From assembly GCA_033557465.1 (NCBI GenBank), contig CM066035.1:248142869-248206868 (forward strand): a stretch of DNA of 64,000 bases. The letters are read 5' to 3'. Made by a program: the position numbers and the translations under genes. The notes beneath the pieces are model-generated. The model had not been told where the DNA came from. It searched no databases and worked only from the letters and a program-made list of their open reading frames with translations. This DNA is from Ichthyophis bannanicus. Taxonomy: Eukaryota > Chordata > Amphibia > Gymnophiona > Ichthyophiidae. Below, piece after piece: positions 1 through 9,820 of this stretch. Positions within the stretch are counted from its first letter, which is position 1. Each line of letters begins with the position of its first letter.

Positions 1-260
1 GAGCAACATCATTGTATCATGCCGAGTGTGATACCTCACAGTGCCAGGAAAACTTCCTGCTCTTCTTTGTCTCCCCTTTTTTTTTTTAACATAGTGGGAA
101 CATGGCCAATTGGGCTTTCCAATGGGTCTACTGCCATGTTAAGCTCTGGGCCCATCTCACAGGACTTTGGCCCTTTCACAATCATAAATTTAAACATAAA
201 CAAGATGCACACACATACAGGCATTGCAGATACAAACAGATGGATGTGTGTATGTGTGCA

Positions 261-261
261 T

Positions 262-286
<25 letters not shown>
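261..286. repeat. (CA)n microsatellite
   Basis: About 13 uninterrupted CA dinucleotides. A shorter TG run lies near 507-518. Short open frames over this stretch come from the repeat and are not taken as genes. Confidence 0.95.
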
Positions 287-292
<6 letters not shown>

Positions 293-598
293 GGAAAGAA
301 TTTTATGAGCCATGCTCTCCGTGCTTTCCTAACTTGTTTCTAGCTAACAACTTTCTCTGTGCTCTCTGACTGAAAGCAGGCCGGAAAACAATCTCCTGTG
401 CAGCTTTTTCACTTTTCTAGTCAGGTGCTGTTGACCATCGAGTGGCAAGTTTAGGCTTGTTTGCCTGCTTGTCAAAAGGTTTCACAAAAGTAAAGAGGCA
501 ACCCTGTGTGTGTGTGTAAATATCAGGAACCAAGAACAGAGGGATAAACCGGTAAAAATAATTAAAAGTGGCAAAGACAATTTTAAAAATTGCAAAGA

Positions 599-1015
599 AA
601 TAATATACTAACAAAGTAAATAATGGCAGATAAAGACAAGTATGGGCCATCTAGTCTGCCTAGTAAAGTGGCTAGAGCGGTGCCTGCCACTCCATTGTCA
701 CCCTCCTGGAAGATTACCCCTCTCTATTTTTTGAAGTGTAAAAGTTATTTAAATTTGCTTTGATTCCATCCTCTAGCTATATAGGGATCCTCTGGGGCTG
801 TCCCGTGTCTTTTTGAATTCTGTCACTGTTTTTGTCCTTTCTACCTCCATTGGGAGGGTATTTCCTGACTTTGCTTTCACCTCCTTGCAGCTTCATTTCA
901 TCTCCTCTAGTTCTACAGCTTTTCTGTCTTTGAAAAAGGTTTGTTTGTTCATTAATACTCTATAAGTTTCTAATTGTCTGAATCATATCTTCCCTGTCCT
1001 TCTTCTCCTCTAGAG
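599..1015 (-). mobile_element. CR1-like LINE, 3' fragment
   Basis: On the minus strand this ends in a phrase (TTTATCTGCCATTAT, next to GATGGCCCAT) that recurs at 41557-41825 (-) and 62485-62760 (+). The translated minus strand resembles the C-terminal end of CR1 ORF2, as in the copy at 58230-61070: an RGDMI-like motif near 990, then a DRIQKD/TEFKK-like stretch near 800. Stops and indels break every frame, so it is a fossil. Bases 1016-1199 upstream have no recognisable content. Confidence 0.6.
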
Positions 1016-1199
1016 CATACATTGTACAAACATAACAACTCCTATAAGAATAAACACATAAACTAAAACACATAAGTTTAAGCACTTTGCAGTGGCAGAA
1101 TTTAAAGAGACTGACAGGTAGACCGTACTGTCAGATTGTGCTTTACATTGCTGCAAATAACTGGCCCTGTTAGTTTTGAGCCTTAGTGGTGTATAAGAT

Positions 1200-1372
1200 A
1201 GCCACATCAAATTACCATTTTTATTGTATACAATTTAATGTTCACTGTAATTTCAATTGTTTGAATAAGTTTCAATGTAATGTTCAAGTTTTGTTCTATG
1301 TAAACCGCTTTGATTTTTCTGAAATGCGGTATATAAAACCGTTCAATAAATAAATAAATAAATCACTGTACA
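1200..1372 (+). mobile_element. L2-like LINE 3' end
   Basis: The phrase TGTAAACCGCTTTGATTTT, then GCGGTATATAAA and a (AATA)n tail, is the same kind of 3' end seen in minus orientation at 8537 and 32517. Only the untranslated tail is present. Bases 1373-1500 after it show nothing recognisable. Confidence 0.65.
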
Positions 1373-1504
1373 GCTTTCTAGGGTGGTTATACTGGTAGAA
1401 CTGCTCTTATATATGAATGGTGGAATCTGTTACCATCATTTTTGTTATCCCTGACACAAGTGTGTGTGCTGAAACATAGCCATGTCAGTTTTAGTTATTT
1501 GTTT

Positions 1505-2180
1505 ATGAGAACAGACATTCAGAAGCCGATTCTGTACTAGCCGACCAGCCCCTGTAAGGCCGATCAGAATTGGGGCATACAGAGGTAAACCTCATTCTGA
1601 TCGCACGGGAGTTAGACTTGCCTGCAGAATCAGAATCGGGTCTATGGCCTAGCAGTACAGGCCGTACCCCGATTTTGATTGACTGCACGTCTTGCCAATC
1701 CCCGTCTAGCACAGCCAGGCTCCTGAATGGAACCGCAGTGCCATGGCATCCGGCTTCATTTAGGAGACGCGATCCCCAGCCGCCAGAGAGAAAGACCTTT
1801 TCCCACATCCTGACGACATATCTGGCCTCCCATGGCCGGGGTCGGGCTGCGGGGATCCCCCTGCATCCTCTCACCTCTTGTCTCCACCCGGCACTGCGGT
1901 CTCCCAACGTCCAAGGGGACTTATTCTACCTCCCGTCTCCTGTCTTCGTGACTGACCCCGGACATACAGCGCCGACCTCAGAATCGGTTCTGTAGTCCAG
2001 CGCCACTCTCTGCCCACCGCCCGCCCTCATTCTGCCTCTATCCCACCCCCTCCCTCCCACGAACAGAGCTCCTTGTACAAATTGCCTGTTTGTACGGGGA
2101 GCTCTGTCCCCTACAGGCTGCTCGTCCGTTTAACGGGTCTGGACATCCAGATTGGACGTCCAGACCCGCTAAACGGTGTT
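1505..2180. repeat. Serial-hairpin (foldback-rich) element
   Basis: A GC-rich stretch holds several separate inverted repeats in series. One pairs GATCAGAATTGGGG near 1561 with CTCATTCTGATCGC near 1593. One pairs GAGCTCC..GTACAAA (2066-2082) with TTTGTAC..GGAGCTC (2089-2104). The best is the hairpin at 2126-2176. Similar serial hairpins occur at 23114-23258, 40133-40749 and 53795-54115. The open frames here (134 codons minus, 141 plus) have no domain I recognise and probably reflect the GC content. It could be a non-autonomous DNA element; the ends are uncertain. Confidence 0.5.
2126..2176. repeat. Perfect-type hairpin, 19-bp stem
   Basis: CCGTTTAACGGGTCTGGAC at 2126-2144 pairs with GTCCAGACCCGCTAAACGG at 2158-2176 with one mismatch around a 13-nt loop. 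It is the 3'-most hairpin of the surrounding foldback-rich element. Confidence 0.85.
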
Positions 2181-2368
2181 GAATGACCCTGTCACTGTAT
2201 AACCACGTCACCCTGAAGAAAGCCACAGAATGATGTCTGAAACATCAGTTCCACTTTTCAAGATGTGGGATGACAGGGAAAACTGCAAAGATCAGGATTT
2301 ACTCTGTCCCCACAGGAGCAAGAGGAAAAACTACCAGAGTAGAAATCAGAAGAGCTGACTAGTCCTTA

Positions 2369-2439
2369 GGGGTATGTTTGTTTAGCCGGGCTAAAGGTTA
2401 ACCCGGGTTAAATGTTAGACCGCATTAGTAAACATGCTC
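2369..2439. mobile_element. Small Harbinger-like MITE
   Basis: The left end GGGGTATGTTTGTTTAG is preceded by TTA. The right end, read in reverse, is GAGCATGTTTACTAATG and is followed by TTT. Ends of this type with a TWA-like 3-bp target duplication fit PIF/Harbinger MITEs; compare the better copy at 33423-33789. The centre holds the palindrome TTAACCCGGGTTAA. At 71 bp with an imperfect target duplication the call is tentative. Bases 2440-2805 show no recognisable content. Confidence 0.45.
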
Positions 2440-2805
2440 TTTAAAGTCAGCAATGCTAAATGAGATTAACCATTCCACAATATTTTACTAGACAAATTTA
2501 TTTTGAACTCTTCCTGGTTTTGGTCTTTTTAACTTAAGATCGCACTTCAATAAATTGTAATTTTTATTCAAAAACTGGCCTGGACATTGGACTTTATGAT
2601 GGGTGAGAGGAATGGTGCAGAAGAGGTGGAGAACAGCTTGAGAGTTGGGTCAGCCCCCCTCCCCCCAACCAATACAGCCCCAGGGATCAGGAGACTAAAG
2701 TTTTGCTTCTGCCTTGTGTGAACCTCCGTCACCCTGGCCAGTCACCTAAGCTATGGCTAGTACATTTAAATATATACAATGTTAAAAATAGTTACTTTGA
2801 AAGTA

Positions 2806-2820
2806 ATAGCTAACTGGATA
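2806..2820. repeat. Target-site duplication, left copy
   Basis: ATAGCTAACTGGATA at 2806-2820 is repeated exactly at 3825-3839. The two copies bracket the insertion at 2821-3824 and fix its ends. Confidence 0.9.
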
Positions 2821-3824
2821 GGGTCCACAAAAAAAACAGCACTAGCCACTCAAACGAGCAGGAGCAAAAAAAAAAAAAAAAAGAAGCCAACAATAAAGAC
2901 TCCTAAAGGAACACGGATAAATCTTTTTCTAAATTTAAACCCCGAGGGGTGAACGTATCCAACAAAAAAATGTATCTCTGTTCGAGCCTTAAATAACTAA
3001 CATAACTTCCATTATTTTCTAATGTGGCGTATGGGTCATGGGTTTATTTTTATTTTTTCTAGAAGCTATTCTGATATTAGTATCTGCCAGTTTTTCTATC
3101 GAACCTGGTGGAGTCTTTGTACTCCACACCCACAGGTAATATCCATCTTTATAATATGTGACTTTTTCAGTATTAACACTATTAGTTTTGGATCGGTCCT
3201 ACTCTTTTAGTCTCCTCATCCCTTCTTGTTTCGCAATGGATTATAGTTGTGTTTTATAATTTTATATATTTTTTGTGTAATTTTGTATAATGTATTTTAT
3301 ACTTATAAATGTTTTAGTTATTTTATTTTTTGTATTCCAATTAGTGTTCATATTTTTAATTATTTATTTATTTATATTATACATATTTTTATATTTAATT
3401 ATATATGTGTATATAAATGAATTTTCTGTGTTATTTTATTTATGGAGCGGTTGGTCAATCAAATACATTTAGATACATCTAGATTATATATGGTTTTTAT
3501 GATTTTTACTAAGGTTCTTAAGACATCTGTTTATTGATATAGTCCAATTTGGCCTTTATGCTTTTATTATATATTACTGTTTATAATTTTATTTTCATTA
3601 TTTTCAGTTTTAATTTTCTTAACCCATTATTTTCATATGTTTATTGTTTTTAAGTTTGATTTTATTAATTTATATAATTTGTTTTTTAGTGTGCCTGGAT
3701 AGCCCCTGATGAAGTGATTACGAAACACGGCCTGTGTTGGGTTTTGGCCACCCCTTTGGTTTAATAAAGTTTTTAAGTCTATTGGGTGTGTATCTGCCGC
3801 TTCTTTTTTTTTTTTTTTTGCTCC
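2821..3824 (+). mobile_element. Penelope-like or retrozyme-like insertion, 1.0 kb
   Basis: The insertion is bounded by an exact 15-bp duplication. Near each end is an inverted pair, GGAGC-A(17)-GAAGC at about 2861-2887 and GCTTC-T(n)-GCTCC at 3799-3824. The middle (3000-3690) is strongly AT-rich with no credible coding frame; a 62-codon and a 60-codon frame there are low complexity. Close to the right end a hammerhead-like motif is followed by AATAAA (3762-3767). Hammerhead ribozymes near element ends are known from Penelope-like elements and retrozymes. The absence of RT or GIY-YIG sequence suggests a non-autonomous or deleted copy. The plus orientation is inferred from the hammerhead strand. 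Confidence 0.6.
3701..3747 (+). ncRNA. Hammerhead-ribozyme-like motif (type I layout)
   Basis: Core strands are CUGAUGA at 3706-3712 and GAAA at 3722-3725. Stem III is CAC/GUG (3726-3728 with 3734-3736, loop GGCCU), followed by UU at 3737-3738 as the expected cleavage triplet end. Stem I pairs AGCCC (3701-3705) with GGGUU (3739-3743), including one G-U pair. Stem II is weak: an unpaired A, then GU/AC around a 4-nt loop. A short stem III is typical of hammerheads in Penelope-like elements. Self-cleavage of this copy is unproven and the weak stem II argues for low activity. Confidence 0.6.
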
Positions 3825-3839
3825 ATAGCTAACTGGATA
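3825..3839. repeat. Target-site duplication, right copy
   Basis: Exact copy of the 15 bases at 2806-2820, marking the right end of the insertion. Bases 3840-4085 show no recognisable feature. Confidence 0.9.
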
Positions 3840-4085
3840 TGCACATTCAAGGAATAATTAGTTAATCTTGCTATGTTTTTCTAGTACCCGCGAGGTTAAT
3901 AAGTAAGACAGTAGTGAGATGAAATTTGTAACTCGGGTACCACTGTAGATTATACAGTTCGTTTACTACAAAAACTGTTTGCAATCCCTCAATTGTAAGT
4001 CCACTTATTGAGACAAGCTTGAAGACTGAACATGACTGTTACAGTCAGAATTTTCATAAAACATACTATAAGAAGAAAAAATTAA

Positions 4086-4456
4086 GGGACCTTATATTCA
4101 AAGGAGTTTATCTAGTTAGCAGGACCTGACCAAAAGGGATATTGAGTGGTACTAACCAGTCAATGCTGCTGAATATCTCACTAACCGATGAGGCACTATC
4201 CGTGGATGGGGCAAGGATAGTCCCAGAAAAGCGCCGCGTAAAGGTGATCATTTCCATAGCTGTCCTAACTTTTTTCGGTTCAGATATCCGAAGAGGTGCA
4301 GAATATCGCTACTGTCTGCATAGCTATGCCGATAAGTGCTGAAACCAGATCATCAGTGCCAGATGATATCCAAACTCCAGGGATGAATATTGGTTTCACT
4401 TGTGCCCACGGTGGCCAGACACTAACACTGACCACCGGAGGCTGAATATTGGGCCC
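4086..4456. mobile_element. MITE with GGGCCCAATATTCA-type termini
   Basis: The left end is GGGACCTTATATTCAAAGG; the right end reads in reverse as GGGCCCAATATTCAGCC. Internal phrases such as AGCTGTCCTAAC and GCTGAATAT recur in the elements at 25722-26190 and 44258-50405, so this is a dispersed family. No transposase is present. A 66-codon plus-strand frame inside it is not believed to be a gene. Bases 4457-4647 are unassigned. Confidence 0.55.
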
Positions 4457-4647
4457 AAAATGTACAGAAAATGATTATGATTTGCCTCTTAGAAACACAA
4501 ATACTCACAGGATTAACATTTTCAACAAAACTAATTTGGAATGTGCTCTCTCTACATTGAAGAAAATATAACCTTCTCAAGGGATGTGGGCAAAGCTATG
4601 GCCAAGGGAATGACACCTTAGGGCTTAGGCAATCCTTCCATCATGCT

Positions 4648-6418
4648 TCTCCTCCTCCTCCTGTATCCAACATCTCTCCTTCCCTTTCCTACTCCCCCCT
4701 TCCCTAGGGTTCCAGCATCTCTCCTTCCCTTTCTCACTCCCCCTCCCCCCAGGGTTCCAATGTCTCCGCTTTCCTACTCCTCACCCCCTCCCAGGGTTCC
4801 AGCATCTCTCCTTCCCTTTCCTACTCCCCCCTCCCCCAGGGTTCCAGCATCTCTCCTTCCCTTTCTTACTCCCCCTCCCCCCAGGGTTCCAATGTCTCCG
4901 CTTTCCTACTCCTCCTCCCCTCCCAGGGTTCCAGAATATCTCCTTCCCTTTCTTACTCCCCCTCCCCCCAGGGTTCCAACGTCTCCCCTTTCCTACTCCT
5001 CCTCCCCCCCCCCAAGTTCCATCATCTCTCCTTCCCTTTCCTACTCCCCCCTCCCCCAGGGTTCCAGCATCTCTCCTTCCCTTTGGTACTCCCCCTCCCC
5101 CCAGGGTTCCAATGTCTCCGCTTTCCTACTCCTCCTCCCCTCCCAGGGTTCCATCATCTCTCCTTCCCTTTCCTACTCCTCCCCCCCTCCCAGGGTTCCA
5201 GCATCTCTCCTTCCCTTTCCTACTCCCCCCTTCCCCAGGGTTCCAACATCTCCCCTTTCCTACTCCTCCCCCCCCCAGGATTCCAGCATCTCTCCTTCCC
5301 TTTCCCACTCCCCCCCCCTCCCCCAGGGTACCAGCATCTCTCCTTCCCTTTCTTACTCCCCTTCCCCACAGGGTTCCAACGTCTTCCCCTTTCTACTCCT
5401 CCCCCCAGGGTTCCAGCATCTCCCCTTTCCTACTCCTCCCCCCCCCCCCCCCAGGGTTCCAACATCTCCCCTTTCCTACTCCTCCCCCCCCCCCAGGATT
5501 CCAGCATCTCTCCTTCCCTTTCCTACTCCAACATCTCTCCTTCCCTTTCCTACTCCCCCTTCCCCCAGGGTTCCAGCATCTCTCCTTCCCTTTCTTACTC
5601 CCCTCCCCCCAGGGTTCCAACGTCTCCCTTTTCCTACTCCTTCCCCCCAGGATTCCAGCATCTCTCCTTCCCTTTCCTACTCCTCTCCCCCAGGGTTCCA
5701 GCATCTATCCTTCCCTTTCCTACTCCTCCCCCAGGGTTCCAACATCTCTCCTTCCCTTTCCTACTCCCCCTTCCCCCAGGGTTCCAGCATCTCTCCTTCC
5801 CTTTCTTACTCCCCTCCCCCCAGGGTTCCAACGTCTACCTTTTCCTACTCCTTCCCCCCAGGGTTCCAGCATCTCTCCTTCCCTTTCCTACTCCTCTCCC
5901 CCAGGGTTCCAGCATCTCTCCTTCCCTTTCTTACTCCCCTCCTCCCGGGGTTCCAACGTCTCCCTTCCCTTTCCTACTCCTCCCCCCAGGGTTCCAGCAT
6001 TTCTCCTTCCCTTTCCTACTCCCCCCCCCCCCAGGATTCCAATGTCTCCCCTTTCCTACTCCTCCCCCCCCCCCCAGGGTTCTAGCATCTCTCCTTCCCT
6101 TTTACTCCCCCTCCCCCTCCCCCCCCAGGGTTCCAGCATCTCTCCTTCCCTTTCCTACCCCCCCCCCAAGGGTTCCAACATCTCTCCTTCCCTTTCCTAC
6201 TCCCCACTCCCCCTCAGGGTTCCAGCATCTCTCCTTCCCTTTCCTACTTCCCTCCCCCAGGGTTCCAGCATCTCTCCTTCCCTTTTGTACTACCCCTCCC
6301 CCCAGGGTTCCAACCTCTGTCCTTCCCTTTCTTACTCCCCCCTCACCATGGTTCCAGCATCTCTCCTTCCCTTCTCTACCTCCTCCAGGTGTCCAGCATC
6401 TCTCCCCTTCTCTTCCCC
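4648..6418. repeat. Polypyrimidine minisatellite, 42-47-bp unit
   Basis: About 40 tandem copies of a unit beginning AGGGTTCCA; successive starts near 4705, 4751, 4793 and 4838 give spacings of 42-47 bp. Two unit types alternate irregularly, one reading CAGCATCTCTCCTTCCC and a shorter one reading CAATGTCTCCGCTTTCC or CAACGTCTCCCCTTTCC. The plus strand is nearly all C and T, so stop codons, which all need a purine, are rare. That explains the roughly 480-500 codon Pro/Ser-rich frames open in all three plus frames, which I do not take as genes. Confidence 0.95.
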
Positions 6419-6419
6419 A

Positions 6420-7014
6420 TCTAGCTTCATGCCCTTGTTTGATCTGCTGCCACTGTCACCCTTGTACCTCTTGTGTGGAACACAGCCCAGGTTCAAGCCC
6501 TGCCAAATCCCACCCCCTCCTGTCAGAGGGGGTGGAACATAGCAGGGCTTGCACATGGGCAGGTGCCAAAAGGCCTGTGTTGCGTGGGCTGCTTTAAAGT
6601 GCCAGTGCCCTCTGCCCTGCCACACCAGAGTCATGGTACTACTGCCCTCTCCCTCCTCCCCCGAATTCTGTCACCCTAGGTGGATGCCTAGTCTGTCTAA
6701 TACTAGCTCTGGCTCTAGGAAAAACTAAAAACTTTATCAGCTCAAAATTATTCTTAGCAGAAACCAATAAAAGGTCATTTTGTACAGTGATTTGCCAAGG
6801 TAAATTGGTAATCTTTACTCTTCAATCTGGTTAAAAGTATGTGCAGACTTCCACAATGCAAATACATTTATCCAGACAGAAGGAAAGCATTCCCCAAGAT
6901 AGGATAGAGCAACAATACACATTAAATTGATTTTCTAAATCAAACACAAATGGAAGAAAATGGGCAGATTATCAGGGAGGTAGAGAGAATGGTTAGATGA
7001 GGAAAAGCCCAAAA
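6420..7014. other. Unassigned, with a possible hAT-like MITE end
   Basis: Sequence near 6665-6717 reads in reverse as a stretch with AGAGCCAGAGCTAG and CTAGGCATCCACCTAGG, similar to the hAT-like termini at 37729 and 53447. The rest of the interval shows nothing I can name. Confidence 0.3.
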
Positions 7015-7210
7015 CATAACAAATAACAGCAGATAAAGATCAATATGGCTCCTCCATTCTGTACACTTTGGGTAGATGGCATTAAAATTCTTATGTAGAA
7101 CCTGCTTCCTTTTTCCTCATGCCCCTCACCTCTTTGTGCAAGTTGTCCCAATGCTTTCTCATAGATTTAATAGAATCATACCACAGCCATTTTGGGCTGT
7201 AACGCTGCTC
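7015..7210 (-). mobile_element. Probable CR1-like LINE tail
   Basis: The phrase GCAGATAAAGATCAATATGG matches the reverse of the CR1-type terminus seen at 599-660 and 41577-41610, but the rest is diverged. Bases 7211-7960 after it contain no recognisable feature. Confidence 0.4.
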
Positions 7211-7968
7211 CATGAAGGTTACCTCGATACTTCATTTTCATCAGCTTGACACTAGGGATCTTTTGTTTATCCCCACTAACTTACTGTTACCACCCCACGC
7301 CACCATCAGTCCCTCTCCTCTTTTAACAACACAACATGAGACAGAGCCATTGGGATCCAATTGGGCTGCAGCTCTAATTGTGAACACACCAAAACACCTG
7401 GGTTAGTACCTAATCACAGATCTGCCTATGGGTCTTTCCAACCCTCCTCCCAATTTCTGGTCCTCTTCCTTAGAGTGAGGTTTAAATCTGGCCATTCACC
7501 CAGTGCAGCTAACCTTCGATGGGACCTCAGCAATGTATAAAGATGCCCCACCTCTTTCACCAAGCCTCTCCACCATTCCAGAGGAGCCCAAGAGGTGAAC
7601 GTTTGCCAGTCTAACTCCTATTCACTGACATCGCACCTCCAGAGGGCCAATGAACCTCCAGGATGAGCTTCCAACCCATGATTACAACCTTCAAGCAATC
7701 TGTGAAATATGCACTTTCAGACAACCCACAGCATAAAACCATGACTGACTATTCCTCTACATTCTAGGGTGGGTAAGCCGATGATTGGGCTGGGAAAGCT
7801 GCACGAATGTAGCTCAAGGTTTTCCCCAACCGTATACACACACAGCCATGCCTGCAGGTGCCCCACAGTCACCCCCCTGTCAGTCACCCAGTGTAGGATT
7901 TTAACTTGTTCCCGGCCTCATCGCAATTTGCTCACTTCACCCCTTTTTCACCCTTGTACCTCCCTGTC

Positions 7969-8330
7969 CTACCCACCTGAGCCTGGTTTTGCATTCGATC
8001 TCTGGGCAATGGAGAACAGAGAGCGGAGTGAGGGGCTCCCCTGTGACCATGTTGATTTTGACTGGCTGGTATGACTGTGTTTCTCCATCTCTCCCAGAAG
8101 AGCATTGCAGGCATCCACTATCTTTTCTGTAAAAAAGGACATTATTCTTGAGTCTGCCTCTTTGGTGCTTATGTTGCGATCTCTAATTCTACAACTTGCC
8201 TTTTTTTGAAAAAGGTTTGCCCTCTGGGCTTCACTAATAGGAAAACAAATTGCCCAATCTTTACGAGAAGACAATAAACCCTTCTTTAGATATGTAAGAG
8301 CAATCTAGTAACCTCTTCTCAACTCCAGGT
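7969..8330 (-). pseudogene. Decayed LINE ORF2 C-terminus (CR1-like)
   Basis: A 101-codon minus-strand frame (8274-7969) contains CRIRDRNISTKEADSRI followed by FFTEKIVDACNALL. The wording fits the degenerate C-terminal region of a CR1-family ORF2, where a charged segment is followed by an aromatic FFT motif and a W/N-rich helix, but the match is loose. No 3' tail is visible. It could also be an unrelated chance frame. Bases 8331-8536 are unassigned. Confidence 0.35.
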
Positions 8331-8536
8331 TGGTTTCTAAGCAGGGGAAAGCTGTACTTCAAAGCCTTTGGGAACTGAGCTATCAGTTACTCCAACAAAT
8401 CACTTTTCATGCTGAAAGTAGTGTTTCAATAAATTAACTTTATTGGCCTTGTATTCAAAAACATTTATCCAAATAGTAGCAGCTGCTCTTCAGAGTGACA
8501 GCCCTATCCAGGCCCTATCTATGAATCTTCATCAGC

Positions 8537-9440
8537 ACTATCCGAATATTTATTATTTATTTAACAGGTTTTGTTATACCACCTTATCATAAAATCAAAG
8601 CGGTTTACATTTTAAGTCAACAAATTCTACATAGAACTCATGGTTTTGGTAGGGGTGGCATATGGAACATGCTAGAAAGTATAACTTATTTACATTGTGA
8701 CATACCTACATTAATTAATCAGCATCTTAAGAATCGGTGTTCAGGCAGTTTGAGTGTTCCTGGAGGTAGATTGCAGTGTGAGCTCACTGAAGGCTTCCAT
8801 GAAGAGGAATGTTTTTAGCTTCTTCCTAAAGTCTTTTAAGTCCATGGTGGTCCTCAGTGCTTCCGGAAGGGAGTTCTAGGTGGTGGGTGCCGCTAGCAAA
8901 AGAGCTCTGTTGGTCATGGAATTGTTGGCTTTGGAGAATGAGCTAGGTGTTCGAATGTTGTCAATGGACTTTTGTCTTCATGGCCTGTTGCTGGGTTGGA
9001 CACAGATTAGGTCCTGGAGTATGTTGGCTGAGAGGTTTTGTCAAATTTTGAAGATCAGGGCTGTTTTCTATTTGATACACGAAGTAATTGGGAGCCAGTG
9101 AAGCTGGTGTAAGATAGGTGTTATGTGGTCAGACTTTGTAGTGCCGGAAATTATTTGGGCCGCAGTATTTTGGGCCAATTGTAATGGCCTGGTAGTTTGT
9201 TTTGGTAGGCCATTGAAAATGGAATTGCAGTAGTCAAGTATTGGTATTATGATAGCTTGACAGACCATGTGGAAGTGGTCTTGGCTGAGGCGAGGTTTGA
9301 GTCTGCGGATAATGGCCATTTTGTGGTATGCATTTCTAGTGACTTTGTTGATGTGAGCTTTTAGGTTCAGGTTTCTGTCCAGTGTGATTCCTAGGTACCT
9401 AAGTCTCAGTCTTCTTGAAGTTGATGTTTAGATTGTTATT
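8537..9440 (-). mobile_element. L2-like LINE, 5'-truncated
   Basis: On the minus strand the copy ends in a TTATTT-type A-rich tail at 8548 after a GTAAACCGCTTTGATTTT phrase. An 83-codon frame (9319-9068) carries LDYCNSIFNGLP and DHITPILHQLHWLPI, both typical of the C-terminal third of L2-clade ORF2 (thumb and post-RT region). The frame is broken at both ends, so only the 3' part was inserted or survives. Bases 9441-9606 next to it carry no recognisable feature. Confidence 0.75.
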
Positions 9441-9606
9441 TGCTAGCCATTTGTACCAGTATAGGTACTATACAGTACTGGGGTGGAAACAGGGGCTCCA
9501 TGAATAGTTGGTGATATTAAGCCACTATCTACACTGCTTCTCTAGACACAGAAGGGGAAGAGCAGCTGAGGACATGGGAGAAGTTGCTGAGAATGTAGAA
9601 GCACAG

Positions 9607-9747
9607 ATTCTCCATGGACAAGCAGGATGCGTCAGCCACATCTGGTGACATCCTCCAGGTGGTGCCATAGACAGAAGTGCTCTCCAGAGCTCAGGAGCAA
9701 GCACAGGTAGCCCCACCTCACCGGCCCGCTCCTAGCCCGGACAGTCT
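9607..9747. repeat. DIRS copy 1, left inverted terminal repeat
   Basis: Starts TTCTCCATGGACAAGCAGGA and is the reverse complement, with mismatches, of 15728 to about 15870. Shared phrases include GTCAGCCACA and GAAGTGCTCTCCAGAGCTC. The right repeat extends about 25 bp further outwards. Confidence 0.85.
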
Positions 9748-9820
9748 TTGTTCTTCCACCTTGCCAGCAAGATGGATCTCAGTTCTCCAGCTACTTCAAT
9801 CACGATATCAGCAATTAAAA

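Noticed and set aside
1503..1995. 134-codon minus and 141-codon plus overlapping frames
   Set aside because: Both lie in the foldback-rich GC-rich element, have no motif and overlap each other.
2213..2280. Possible third hammerhead (CTGAAGA..GAAA, stem III CAUC/GAUG)
   Set aside because: The base after the expected U is G, not H, and stem I needs a bulge. It may be a decayed motif, but the evidence is too weak.
4643..6597. Three overlapping plus-strand frames of 476-504 codons, Pro/Ser-rich
   Set aside because: They lie on the C/T-only minisatellite, where stop codons are rare by composition; all three frames are open together, with no conserved start context or domain.
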